From NCBI RefSeq assembly GCF_002797555.1, contig NZ_PGFA01000001.1, forward strand, positions 2,542,001 through 2,606,000: 64,000 nucleotides of DNA, given 5' to 3'. Source of the stretch: Hymenobacter chitinivorans DSM 11115 (GTDB lineage: Bacteria; Bacteroidota; Bacteroidia; Cytophagales; Hymenobacteraceae). Of this stretch, positions 50,857-58,494 are shown in pieces. The notes under the pieces are model-generated. The model searched no databases. It saw nothing but the letters and a program-made list of their open reading frames with translations, and was not told the DNA's origin. Made by a program: the position numbers and the translations under genes. Numbering within the stretch: the first letter of the stretch is position 1; every line of letters begins with the position of its first letter.

Positions 50857-51840
50857 CTACGGCACGTAGGAAGTTTCCACGCGGAAGCGCGAATCGGGCG
50901 TGGCCAGTTTCTGCACGGCCCGCTTGGAGAGGCGCACCAGGATGTTGCTGTTTTCACCCGTGTCGGGCAGCTGCCCAATCACGCGCACGTACACCGACTG
51001 CCCGTTCATGATATTGCGCACCTGCATGATGGTGCCCACCGGGGCCGTTTTGTGCAAGGCCAAATATTTATCAGTGCCGCCGCCTTCAATAACAGCCGCC
51101 AGGCCACCCTCCGTGACTTTGCGCACAATCTCGCTGGCCCGCTCGGGTACCCGCTCCTCTTCCTTGGGTGCCGGAACCGGGGCCGCCGTTTCCTTCTCTT
51201 TGTCCTTATCCTTCTCTTTGTCCTTATCCTTGTCCCGGTCGGTATCCTCGGCCCGCTCGGGACGGTTGGTGGGCGCGGCCGGCGCAGGCTTTGGGGCAGG
51301 CGCCGCGGCTACCGGTGCCGGCTCGGCCGCGCCGCCGGCGGGCACAATAATCAGCGTCTGGCCGATGCGCACGCCAGCGTTGTCGGGCAGCTTATTGAGG
51401 CGGGCAATGGCGTCGGGCGTGGTGTTAAAGCGGCGGGCAATGGAAAACAGGGTCTGGCCTTTTTCCACTTTGTAGACCTTGTTGCCGCGGCCGTCGGTGG
51501 TCAGGCCGGCCGCAGCGGCGGGGACGCTGGCCACGGGGGCTGGTTTTTTGGGCGCACCGGCCGGGTTCATCACCACCCGGCTGCGGGGCACAAGCACAAT
51601 CTGACCCGTGACCAATGCTTCGAGCTTGGGATTTTCCTCCACAATCTGATCGACGGGCACTTTGTAGCGGCGGCTCAGGCCGTAGAGCGTTTCGCCGGGG
51701 GCCACGCGGTGCTTGATTAATACTTTGTTGTTGCGGTACTCAACGCCGATGGAATCGGGCAACACAAGGGGACCAACAGCCGCCGAGGCGGAAAAACCAC
51801 TGAAAACGAGCGTGGCAAGCAGCAAGGAAAAACGAGTCAT
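50857..51840 (-). CDS. LysM protein with C-terminal RlpA-like domain
   Basis: A 327-residue exported protein. Signal peptide to about residue 21. Two LysM domains (about 43-85 and 123-166; H-R-V-A-P-G-E-T-L-Y-G-L-S and Y-K-V-E-K-G-Q-T-L-F-S-I-A) bind peptidoglycan. Then comes a Pro/Ala linker, a D-K/E-K low-complexity stretch (about 200-217) and a C-terminal double-psi beta-barrel (about 243-327) that resembles RlpA/septal-ring lytic transglycosylase domains. It is likely a periplasmic cell-wall protein; whether it is catalytic cannot be judged. Confidence 0.82.
   Translation of the reverse strand: MTRFSLLLATLVFSGFSASAAVGPLVLPDSIGVEYRNNKVLIKHRVAPGETLYGLSRRYKVPVDQIVEENPKLEALVTGQIVLVPRSRVVMNPAGAPKKPAPVASVPAAAAGLTTDGRGNKVYKVEKGQTLFSIARRFNTTPDAIARLNKLPDNAGVRIGQTLIIVPAGGAAEPAPVAAAPAPKPAPAAPTNRPERAEDTDRDKDKDKEKDKDKEKETAAPVPAPKEEERVPERASEIVRKVTEGGLAAVIEGGGTDKYLALHKTAPVGTIMQVRNIMNGQSVYVRVIGQLPDTGENSNILVRLSKRAVQKLATPDSRFRVETSYVP
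51192..51234. repeat. 18-bp tandem repeat in the LysM gene
   Basis: Two full units of an 18-bp sequence (51192-51209, 51210-51227) and a partial third encode the D-K-D-K-E-K linker. Repeat-number changes would stay in frame because 18 is a multiple of 3. Confidence 0.7.
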
Positions 51841-52034
51841 ACGGACAGGGCGCGAAAAACAGGCAACGGGCGAAAATCGAGACGGGTGGCACGCTGCCAG
51901 CAGAATAAACGCAGCCGAAAGATAAATAAATAATCCTTGAGCAGACTGGATAAGACGCGGAAAACCCGCCGTCCGGTGGCGTTCGGGGCTGGCGGCAGCG
52001 GCCCAAGGGCAGCCTAAGCCAATTTAGCGCCATA

Positions 52035-52066
52035 TTGGGCCCGAGCCCAGATTCCGCTTACTTTCG
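52035..52066 (+). promoter_or_regulatory. Promoter for kdsB
   Basis: TTG (52035-52037), 21 bp, then TACTTTCG (52059-52066), one base off TAnnTTTG, about 35 bp before the kdsB start at 52102. Confidence 0.5.
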
Positions 52067-52101
52067 GGCTTCTTTTCCCGTCTTTCCTCCCGCCTGCTGT
52101 T

Positions 52102-52848
52102 ATGGTCAATGCCCTCGGTATTATTCCCGCCCGCTACGCTTCCACCCGCCTGCCCGGCAAGCCACTGGTTGACCTGGGCGGCAAATCCATGATTCAGCGG
52201 GTGGTGGAGCAGGCCCGGCAGGCCCGCCTGAGCCGGGTAGTGGTAGCCACCGACGACGAGCGTATCCTGCGCCACGTGCACGGCTTCGGCGGCGAGGCGG
52301 TGCTGACTTCCCCCGACCACCCCAGCGGCACCGACCGAGTATTCGACGCTTACTGCCAGCTCGATACGCCCGCCGACTGCATCATTAACATCCAGGGCGA
52401 CGAGCCATTTATTCAACCCGGGCAGATCAACGCCCTGATTGACTTGTTTGAGCAGGATCCCAGCACCCAGCTGGCCACGCTGGTAAAGCCGGTAGAAACG
52501 GCCGAGGAGCTGTTTAGTCCGCATATGCCCAAGGTGGTAGTCGGCAATCGGGGCCAGGCCCTGTATTTTAGCCGCCACCCCCTGCCCTACCAGCGCCAGC
52601 ACCCGCCGGAGCAGTGGCTGGGGCAACACCGCTACCTGCGCCACATCGGCCTCTACGCCTACCGGGCCGATATTCTGGCCGAAATTACCCGCCTGCCGCC
52701 TTCGCCCCTGGAGCTGGCTGAGTCCCTGGAGCAGCTGCGCTGGCTCGAAAGCGGCTACCAGATCCTGACGGCCGAAACCACCGTGGCCACCCTGGGCATC
52801 GACACGCCGGAGGACGTGGAGCGGGCCTTGGCCTATTTGCGGACCTAA
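52102..52848 (+). CDS. kdsB: 3-deoxy-manno-octulosonate cytidylyltransferase
   Basis: A 248-residue enzyme that joins Kdo to CMP for lipopolysaccharide inner-core synthesis. The nucleotide loop is I-I-P-A-R-Y-A-S-T-R-L-P-G-K-P-L, then T-D-D-E-R-I, H-P-S-G-T-D-R and I-I-N-I-Q-G-D-E-P-F (metal-binding Asp). It is the normal length, without extension. ATG 52102 gives the usual start. It is on its own, divergent from the LysM gene, with no other Kdo genes nearby. Confidence 0.96.
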   Translation: MVNALGIIPARYASTRLPGKPLVDLGGKSMIQRVVEQARQARLSRVVVATDDERILRHVHGFGGEAVLTSPDHPSGTDRVFDAYCQLDTPADCIINIQGDEPFIQPGQINALIDLFEQDPSTQLATLVKPVETAEELFSPHMPKVVVGNRGQALYFSRHPLPYQRQHPPEQWLGQHRYLRHIGLYAYRADILAEITRLPPSPLELAESLEQLRWLESGYQILTAETTVATLGIDTPEDVERALAYLRT

Positions 52849-52891
52849 ACCAGTGGCCTGCTCATATCGGGCCCATTTTGCGCAGGCCGTT

Positions 52892-53446
52892 TTACCCGCC
52901 CCACTGGTGCACTACCGCCGCAGCCCAGGTGGATGTATCGGCTACGCTGAACCGAATGGTGCGCCAGCATTCCTGGGAGCACCCACTACCTTCTTTACCA
53001 ATTGGAATACAGGAAGAATACTTCACGTTAATCCAGGTGTAGCGGCCGGCGGGCGGAAGGGCCGGACGCATCTGACGGGCAAAGTAGCGGGCCTGTTGCT
53101 TTAACTGACTGCTGTCCTGCTCGCAGAAGGCCCGGTTGTTATCGGCCACGCTAACGTAAAAAGACGCCTCAGACCGCGCGGGCTGGGCCTGCATATCTTC
53201 TTCCGACAAACCCGTGTAACAGCTCAGGCTGGCTGAGCAGCGCGCCCTGAACAGCCAGGGCAAGTGCTGCTGCCACCACGTTTGGCGGCAACCCGCCAGC
53301 TGTTGCACGTAGGCATTCAGTTTCTGCTCCACTTCGTCCTCGGCAGGCGTCAGCGGTAGCTGCTTCGAGCCGCAGCTGCCCAGCAGCAGGGCCGCCACCC
53401 ACAGACCCAGCACCCCGGCCCGGCGTTCCGGCAGAACCTTACCCAC
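52892..53446 (-). CDS. Cysteine-rich hypothetical lipoprotein
   Basis: A 184-residue protein with a lipoprotein signal ending L-L-G-S-C (Cys 25). The mature part has seven more cysteines, likely forming disulfides in the envelope. No recognised family. Its start overlaps the end of the SUI1-type gene by 8 bp on the same strand, so the two are translated from one message. The link between a translation factor and a lipoprotein is probably only positional. Confidence 0.6.
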   Translation of the reverse strand: MGKVLPERRAGVLGLWVAALLLGSCGSKQLPLTPAEDEVEQKLNAYVQQLAGCRQTWWQQHLPWLFRARCSASLSCYTGLSEEDMQAQPARSEASFYVSVADNNRAFCEQDSSQLKQQARYFARQMRPALPPAGRYTWINVKYSSCIPIGKEGSGCSQECWRTIRFSVADTSTWAAAVVHQWGG

Positions 53447-53789
53447 CGGCCTTCTTGGCTTTGTATTTCTGCTCGAGCAGCACGGCCAGCACTTTGTCGC
53501 GGAAGTCGCCCTGAATCAGGATTTCGCCGTCCTTGGCGTTGCCGCCCACTCCGCACTTGGTTTTGAGCAGCTTGCCCAGGCTCTGCAAATCGGCATTCCG
53601 GCCCACGAAGCCGGTCACAAGCGTCACCATCTTACCCCCGCGCGACTTTTTATCGAGCTGCACCCGCAGGTTCTGCTGCTGGGGTGGCAGGGTTTCGGCT
53701 TCTTCCTCCTGGCTGTGCTGGTATTCAAAATCGGAGCTGGTGGAGTACACCACGCCTTCCCGACTCCGGCGGTTTTTATCGGCTTTCAT
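53439..53789 (-). CDS. SUI1/eIF1-like translation factor (YciH family)
   Basis: A 116-residue protein. The C-terminal half (about 40-110) is the SUI1 fold: [15 protein letters not shown], then [25 protein letters not shown]. Bacterial members (E. coli YciH) influence initiation fidelity. The N-terminal 35 residues are acidic and likely disordered. It precedes the cysteine-rich lipoprotein gene with an 8-bp overlap. Confidence 0.9.
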   Translation of the reverse strand: MKADKNRRSREGVVYSTSSDFEYQHSQEEEAETLPPQQQNLRVQLDKKSRGGKMVTLVTGFVGRNADLQSLGKLLKTKCGVGGNAKDGEILIQGDFRDKVLAVLLEQKYKAKKAGG

Positions 53790-53836
53790 AGTTAATGTGC
53801 GAATGTGGCTGAATGTGCTGAGGTGCTAAGGTAGTT

Positions 53837-54005
53837 CTGTCATTGCCAGCAGGCCCGAAATTCTGCGCATCAAGCGGCACCCATGCGCCCTCCGAGATGT
53901 AGAAGGCTCATCAACAAGCCTCTTCTACGGCTTGTAGGAAAGGATTTTGTGGTAAAAGGCTGGGCCGTACTGCGCAGCGGGCTTCGACTCCGCCTCGTAA
54001 TGACC
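53837..54005. repeat. Palindromic intergenic repeat element (copy C, degenerate)
   Basis: The left end has CTGTCATTGC (53837) and the right end CTCGTAATGAC (to 54004); the inner hairpin is GTAGAA/TTCTAC (53899-53928). This is a weak but recognisable match to the plan of copy A. Confidence 0.45.
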
Positions 54006-54014
54006 CAACTTCAT

Positions 54015-54908
54015 TCACTTCTTCACCACTCCCACGGCTACTTCCAATGCCAGGGGTAGCAGCTTCACGTCGAAGGCGCGGGCGTCGCCCACGTAGTCGC
54101 CGTCCACGTGGAAACCCAGGTCCCGGGCGGCTTGCACCTGCACGTCGCGGCAGGTGTGGTACACGGCCGCGCCCGAAGCGGGCAGGTTGCCCAGGGCCAG
54201 GCCTAGTCCTACCCGCACGGCCCGCCGCAGCGGCAGAGCATCAATCAGGCAGAGGTCCAGCAGGCCGTCGGCAATATCGGCCAGGGGCGCAATGTAGGCG
54301 TTGTTGCCGTATTGGGCCGCGTTGGCGAAGGCCAGCACGTAACAGTCGGTGTCCGTGGTCTGCCCGTTCATGGTTACCGTAATCGGGGTGGGCTGGTAGC
54401 GGCGGTACTCGCGCAGGGCCACCTGCACGTAAGTTCCCAGGCCGCGGGTGCCGGCCACGGCAAAGCACTTGCTCACGTGGGCATCAAAGCCCAGTCCAGC
54501 CGTGCAGAAAAAGGCCCGCTCATTGATGTAGCCCACGTCGATGCGCTGAAAGCTGGGCTGGGCCAGCTGCCGGATGGCGGCCGCCAAATCCAGGGGCACG
54601 CGCAGGTGCCGGGCCAGGCCGTTGCCCGAGCCCCGGGGCAAAATTCCCAGCGCCGCCCGGGTACCGAGCAGTCCGCGGCCCACTTCGTTTACCGTTCCAT
54701 CCCCGCCCACGGCCACCACAATGCGGAAGCCCTCAGTGGCTGCCTGCCGGGCCAGCTCCACGGCGTGCCCGGCGTACTGGGTCAGGCGCACCTCGTAAGC
54801 CGCACCCGTGCCCTGCAAGTGCCGGGCTATTAGGGCGGGCACGTCCTGCCGCCGGTTGGTACCGGAGTTGGGGTTGATAAGAAAGCAAATTCGCAGCTGG
54901 TCAGACAT
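54015..54908 (-). CDS. Diacylglycerol/lipid kinase, YegS/BmrU family
   Basis: A 297-residue enzyme with the DAGK catalytic domain: I-N-P-N-S-G-T at residues 11-17, G-G-D-G-T-V-N-E at 68-75 and I-L-P-R-G-S-G-N-G-L-A-R at 89-100. It should phosphorylate a lipid hydroxyl, probably a diacylglycerol or sphingoid lipid (Bacteroidota make sphingolipids). ATG 54908 fits the usual M-x-x-Q-L-R-I-C-F-L-I-N-P start. Peripheral membrane enzyme. It lies 110 bp downstream of gap, beyond a terminator. Confidence 0.9.
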   Translation of the reverse strand: MSDQLRICFLINPNSGTNRRQDVPALIARHLQGTGAAYEVRLTQYAGHAVELARQAATEGFRIVVAVGGDGTVNEVGRGLLGTRAALGILPRGSGNGLARHLRVPLDLAAAIRQLAQPSFQRIDVGYINERAFFCTAGLGFDAHVSKCFAVAGTRGLGTYVQVALREYRRYQPTPITVTMNGQTTDTDCYVLAFANAAQYGNNAYIAPLADIADGLLDLCLIDALPLRRAVRVGLGLALGNLPASGAAVYHTCRDVQVQAARDLGFHVDGDYVGDARAFDVKLLPLALEVAVGVVKK

Positions 54909-54961
54909 AGACGGCAACAACGCAGGAAGAAGTGAAAGGTTGAAGGGCCGGGGCCGCCAAC

Positions 54962-54993
54962 AAAAAAGCCCGCCCAACCGGGCAGGCTTTTTT
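54962..54993 (-). terminator. Terminator after gap
   Basis: AAAAAAGCC and GGCTTTTTT arms with inner GCCC/GGGC pairing, 25 bp past the gap stop on the minus strand. Confidence 0.85.
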
Positions 54994-55017
54994 GGTAGGC
55001 CGCAAAAAAGCTCCTGC

Positions 55018-56025
55018 TTACTTGCTCATGGCCTCACCCAGCTTCTGGATCAGGTCGGCAGTGCGGGTGCTGTAGCCGGTTTCGTTGTCGTACCAGCCGA
55101 TTACCTTGGCCAGCGTGCCGCTGGCGGCCGTCAGCTCCGAGTCGAAGATACAGCTGTGGGGGTTGCCCACGATGTCAATGCTCACCAGCGGGTCGGTGGC
55201 GTACTCGATGATGCCCTTCATGGCACCTTCCGAGGCCGACTTCAGCGCCTCGTTGATCTGCTCCTTGGTTGCTTCTTTCTTCAGAATTACGGTCAAGTCG
55301 GTCATCGAGCCATCCGGCACGGGGACGCGCATGGCCAAGCCGTCGAGCTTACCCTTCAGCGTGGGCAGCACCAGACCCACGGCCTTGGCGGCGCCGGTGC
55401 TGGTGGGGATGATGCTGTACGCCGCGGCGCGGGCACGACGCAGATCCTTGTGAGGCGCATCCTGCAGGTTCTGGTCGGAAGTGTAGGCGTGCACCGTGGT
55501 GATGTAACCCTTCTCGATACCGAACACCTCGTCCAGGACCTTAGCCATCGGGGCCAGGCAGTTGGTGGTGCAGCTGGCGTTGGAGATGATGGTCTCGTCG
55601 CCGGTCAGGATATCTTCGTTGACGCCCAGTACTACGGTCGGAATGTTGCCCGTAGCGGGAGCCGAAATCACAACTTTCTTGGCGCCAGCGGTGATGTGCT
55701 GACCAGCGCCAGCTTCGTCCACGAAGCGGCCGGTCGATTCGAGCACTACGTCAACGCCCATGCTGCCCCAGGGCAACAGCTTGGGGTCGCGCTCGGCCAG
55801 GGCGGCAATGCGCTGCCCGTTTACCGTCAGGCTTTCCTCGTCGTACGACACGGTGCCGTTGAAGCGGCCGTGTACCGAGTCGTACTTCAGCAGGTGAGCC
55901 AGCGTCTTGTTATCGGTCAGGTCGTTGATTGCTACAACTTCCACGTTGTCGCGGCCAAGAAGAGACTTGAACGTCAGGCGGCCAATGCGGCCGAAGCCGT
56001 TAATGGCGACTTTAATTTTAGCCAT
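55018..56025 (-). CDS. gap: Type I glyceraldehyde-3-phosphate dehydrogenase
   Basis: A 335-residue glycolytic enzyme that oxidises glyceraldehyde-3-phosphate to 1,3-bisphosphoglycerate. N-G-F-G-R-I-G-R is the NAD site, Asp 35 in N-D-L favours NAD, and the catalytic pair is Cys 152 (A-S-C-T-T-N-C) and His 179. Length normal. A good promoter is present upstream. Confidence 0.97.
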   Translation of the reverse strand: MAKIKVAINGFGRIGRLTFKSLLGRDNVEVVAINDLTDNKTLAHLLKYDSVHGRFNGTVSYDEESLTVNGQRIAALAERDPKLLPWGSMGVDVVLESTGRFVDEAGAGQHITAGAKKVVISAPATGNIPTVVLGVNEDILTGDETIISNASCTTNCLAPMAKVLDEVFGIEKGYITTVHAYTSDQNLQDAPHKDLRRARAAAYSIIPTSTGAAKAVGLVLPTLKGKLDGLAMRVPVPDGSMTDLTVILKKEATKEQINEALKSASEGAMKGIIEYATDPLVSIDIVGNPHSCIFDSELTAASGTLAKVIGWYDNETGYSTRTADLIQKLGEAMSK

Positions 56026-56079
56026 AATAAAGGGAGATGAGGTTTAACGGCCCACAAGAGGCCGAGTGAAAACGCGGAG

Positions 56080-56111
56080 CGAAGGTACCGGGTCCTACTA
56101 ACTTCGCCAAA
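56080..56111 (-). promoter_or_regulatory. Promoter for gap
   Basis: On the minus strand TTTG (56111-56108), 20 bp, then TACCTTCG (56087-56080), one base off the -7 consensus. The start codon is 55 bp downstream at 56025. Confidence 0.6.
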
Positions 56112-56299
56112 TCAATATCAAACCAGGTAAAAGCCAGTCGGCCCCGGCCTTTTTCTGGTTTTGCGGGGTGGCGTTCGGTGAACGGTCGGGTCCGCAAAAC
56201 CGCGGGACGGCCGCGTCAGTGGTAACAATCCGGTAATATTTTTTTATCCTGAAAATCAGCCGTTTTAGCTCACTGGGGCACTTTTTTTTCAAACAGGTA

Positions 56300-56329
56300 T
56301 TGCGGCGCAGGTTCTCTTATCTATCTTTG
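56300..56329 (+). promoter_or_regulatory. Promoter for the first tRNA-Glu
   Basis: TTG (56300-56302), 19 bp, then TATCTTTG (56322-56329), an exact -7 element, 31 bp before the tRNA. Confidence 0.7.
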
Positions 56330-56456
56330 CAGCATCAAAACGGGGTCGGGATGTTATCTGGTCCGTTCGTCTAGGGGTTAGGACAGTAGATTTTCATTCT
56401 ACCAACAGGGGTTCGATTCCCCTACGGACTACTACCCCTCGTTTTGAGACTCAAAA
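56325..56456 (+). repeat. 132-bp direct repeat, left copy
   Basis: Identical, base for base, to 57248-57379. It covers from the -7 element through the tRNA-Glu to the flanking pairing sequence CTCGTTTTGAGACTCAAAA. Confidence 0.9.
56360..56431 (+). tRNA. tRNA-Glu (anticodon TTC), copy 1
   Basis: A 72-base tRNA. Acceptor stem GGTCCGT/ACGGACT closes with G-T at the first pair and A73. Anticodon loop TTTTCAT with anticodon TTC (GAA codon). T-arm GGGG-TTCGATT-CCCC is perfect. Flanking AAAACGGGG and CCCCTCGTTTT can pair, probably for processing. Confidence 0.95.
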
Positions 56457-56488
56457 AGCCCTGATGCGCCCTGCATCAGGGCTTTTTG
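56454..56488 (+). terminator. Terminator after the first tRNA-Glu
   Basis: A 15-bp perfect stem AAAAAGCCCTGATGC / GCATCAGGGCTTTTT with a five-base loop follows the tRNA by 22 bp. Confidence 0.9.
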
Positions 56489-56566
56489 CTTTTTCATCAA
56501 TCATTTCCCAAAGAGCGCCGGGCAAGAATCGCCGGCAGCTCGCTTTTTTGCCGAAAGCTATTCTAT

Positions 56567-56574
56567 TAGCTTTG
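56567..56574 (+). promoter_or_regulatory. -7 element TAGCTTTG of the frameshifted lipoprotein gene
   Basis: Exact TAnnTTTG 27 bp before the ATG at 56601. A TTG at 56548-56550 is only 16 bp away, closer than usual. Confidence 0.5.
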
Positions 56575-56600
56575 AGAGCGTTAAGAATTAAAAGTATCGT

Positions 56601-57007
56601 ATGCGTATACTATTACCCGCACTGGCGGCGGCCCTTCTGCTGTCGGCCTGCAACTCCAACGATGTAAAGCCCAAGGACCTGGCCGGCGACTGGAAATATA
56701 GCTCCGTAGTTTCACCAACATTATCCAGCCAGCTGGGGGTGGCTACACGCATAGCGGCCACATCGAGTTCGATATGAAGGTGACCAAAACGGAAATGACC
56801 CGGTATGATCGTGGCAAAACGCCCAATGACAACCCCTTTACCTACAAGTACAAAGTGGATGGCCAAAAGCTAACCTGCACCACTGCCGGAGGACATACCT
56901 TTACGATGACCGTGAAGGAACTCTCAGGCAACCGTTTTTCCTGGCATCAGGATGACATAGACCCTAAATCATTCAACTATACCATCGATATGGTGATGCA
57001 ACGCTGA
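56601..57007 (+). pseudogene. Frameshifted small lipoprotein gene (lipocalin-like)
   Basis: ATG 56601 begins a lipoprotein signal (L-L-L-S-A-C, Cys 17) and continues L-A-G-D-W-K-Y-S-S, a lipocalin-like opening. Near 56711 the sense continues in another frame: S-F-T-N-I-I-Q-P-A-G-G-G-Y-T-H-S-G-H-I-E-F-D-M-K-V-T to the stop at 57007. One missing base after GT in TCCGT restores a single chain of about 135 residues. So this is a frameshifted gene or a sequencing error. It lies between the two tRNA-Glu copies. Confidence 0.75.
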
Positions 57008-57220
57008 CCACTATAATCAACGACCAGTGGCAGCTTCCTCGCACATGCCCGCATGAGCTACGCACGAGGAAGTGGTAATTGCGGCCAGCTTACGACCTTC
57101 CCAGGTATACGAGCAACTTTTCTGATAAGCTATTCTTTATTGAAAGAGCTGATAATCCATTAATTACCGTACTAAAGCGGATAATAATCAATTGCAATTC
57201 GGAAAATTCTACATTTTCTT

Positions 57221-57252
57221 TTGCATCCTAACGAATCACTTCGCTACCTTTG
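57221..57252 (+). promoter_or_regulatory. Promoter for the second tRNA-Glu
   Basis: TTG (57221-57223), 21 bp, then TACCTTTG (57245-57252). The upstream box differs in context from that of copy 1, so the repeat boundary runs through the promoter. Confidence 0.7.
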
Positions 57253-57379
57253 CAGCATCAAAACGGGGTCGGGATGTTATCTGGTCCGTTCGTCTAGGGG
57301 TTAGGACAGTAGATTTTCATTCTACCAACAGGGGTTCGATTCCCCTACGGACTACTACCCCTCGTTTTGAGACTCAAAA
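57248..57379 (+). repeat. 132-bp direct repeat, right copy
   Basis: Identical to 56325-56456, offset 923 bp. Confidence 0.9.
57283..57354 (+). tRNA. tRNA-Glu (anticodon TTC), copy 2
   Basis: Sequence identical to copy 1, with all arms intact. Confidence 0.95.
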
Positions 57380-57687
57380 GCCTTCTGGTTCACCCCAGAA
57401 GGCTTTTTTGCTTTTCGGTATGCGCCAATCTACTCTGGTACTGCGCTCCTGAAATCTACTCAGCTGGCATTGCCTGATGCAACGTTCAGGCCGAGTTCCT
57501 GGTCCTGTGTACAGGCGGGCTTTTGCGGCCGGAGGCTCCGGTAAGCTCAGCTAGAGGCTCGTTGCGTTTATTGCTGCAAAAAATATAACTTATCCTGCAA
57601 AACATTCAAGGCAACCTATACATTCAGTACCTTTTAAGCTGTTATCGTACTCCGCCTACCGTCCGCTTATCACACCTGGTTGCTTTT
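57355..57687. other. Intergenic region after the second tRNA-Glu
   Basis: A 333-bp spacer with the terminator at its start and a near-consensus TACCTTTT (57628-57635) that could drive the next gene. No gene recognised. Confidence 0.45.
57376..57408 (+). terminator. Terminator after the second tRNA-Glu
   Basis: AAAAGCCTTCTGG with CCAGAAGGCTTTT, T-run after. It differs in sequence from the terminator of copy 1. Confidence 0.85.
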
Positions 57688-58437
57688 ATGAAGATTATCT
57701 ACTCCCTCTGCTGCTTGGCCCTCGCCAGCGGACTCAGGCTTCAATCGGCCGCCGGGCAGGGCCAGCCGCGTGATTCGAGCCTAGTAGCGGCCGCGACTAC
57801 CCGGCTGGCCAGCCTACAAATGGTACCGGCGGAAAGCAATTCGAATCTGTATAGTGGGCCCGAATACATTCACTACGAAAAAACGTTTCGTTCCGTGAAA
57901 GGGCATCAGTTCTTTCAGGCGGCGGAAGAGCAAACTGGTGATATATTCTACGACGGGGCTTTGTACAAAAATATTCCCCTGCAGTATGATATCCGCTACG
58001 ACCAGCTGGTTTTGCGGTTTCCCCAAAGCCCCTACCAGCTTAGGCTGCATAATGAGAAGGTCGGCTACTTTACCGTCAACCAGCACCGGTTTGTACGCGT
58101 TGCCGCTACTACTCCCGCACCCGGGGTGTTGGTGCCGGGTTTTTACGACGTGCTGTACGAAGGCCGGCTGCGACTGCTGGCTAAGCGTGTAAAAAAGACG
58201 CAGGAAACTCTGTCCAGTGGTGGCATTGAGTTGGCATTCCTGGAGTCGAACCGGTATTTCTTGGAAAAAGACGGCAAGACCTTCCCTGTTAGCGGCAAAG
58301 GGGATCTGCTAGCTGCCCTGGCCGACAAAAAGAAGGAACTGCGCCAGTACGTGAGTGCCCAAAAGTTAAAATTTAGCAAAGGCAAGCAGGAGGCCTCGCT
58401 AGTGAAAATGGCCCAGTATTACGATACGCTGCGCTAA
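57688..58437 (+). CDS. Hypothetical exported protein
   Basis: A 249-residue protein with a signal peptide ending A-A-G-Q. The mature part begins with a variable linker and then Y-E-K-T-F-R-S-V-K-G-H-Q-F-F and Q-T-G-D-I-F-Y-D-G-A-L-Y-K-N-I-P-L-Q-Y-D, a pattern seen in Bacteroidota exported proteins of unknown role. The C-terminal part is Lys-rich and helical. It precedes the TonB receptor by 57 bp in the same direction and may be cotranscribed with it. Confidence 0.75.
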   Translation: MKIIYSLCCLALASGLRLQSAAGQGQPRDSSLVAAATTRLASLQMVPAESNSNLYSGPEYIHYEKTFRSVKGHQFFQAAEEQTGDIFYDGALYKNIPLQYDIRYDQLVLRFPQSPYQLRLHNEKVGYFTVNQHRFVRVAATTPAPGVLVPGFYDVLYEGRLRLLAKRVKKTQETLSSGGIELAFLESNRYFLEKDGKTFPVSGKGDLLAALADKKKELRQYVSAQKLKFSKGKQEASLVKMAQYYDTLR

Positions 58438-58494
58438 GCGGCACCCTGCCCCCTATCCGCTCCCTTTCCCTTTTATTGCTGCACACCTGCTCGT

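Larger units (their letters stand above)
56026..56359. other. Divergent spacer between gap and the first tRNA-Glu
   Basis: A 334-bp gap that holds the leftward gap promoter and the rightward tRNA promoter. Its middle (about 56220-56300) is AT-rich. No gene. Confidence 0.6.
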
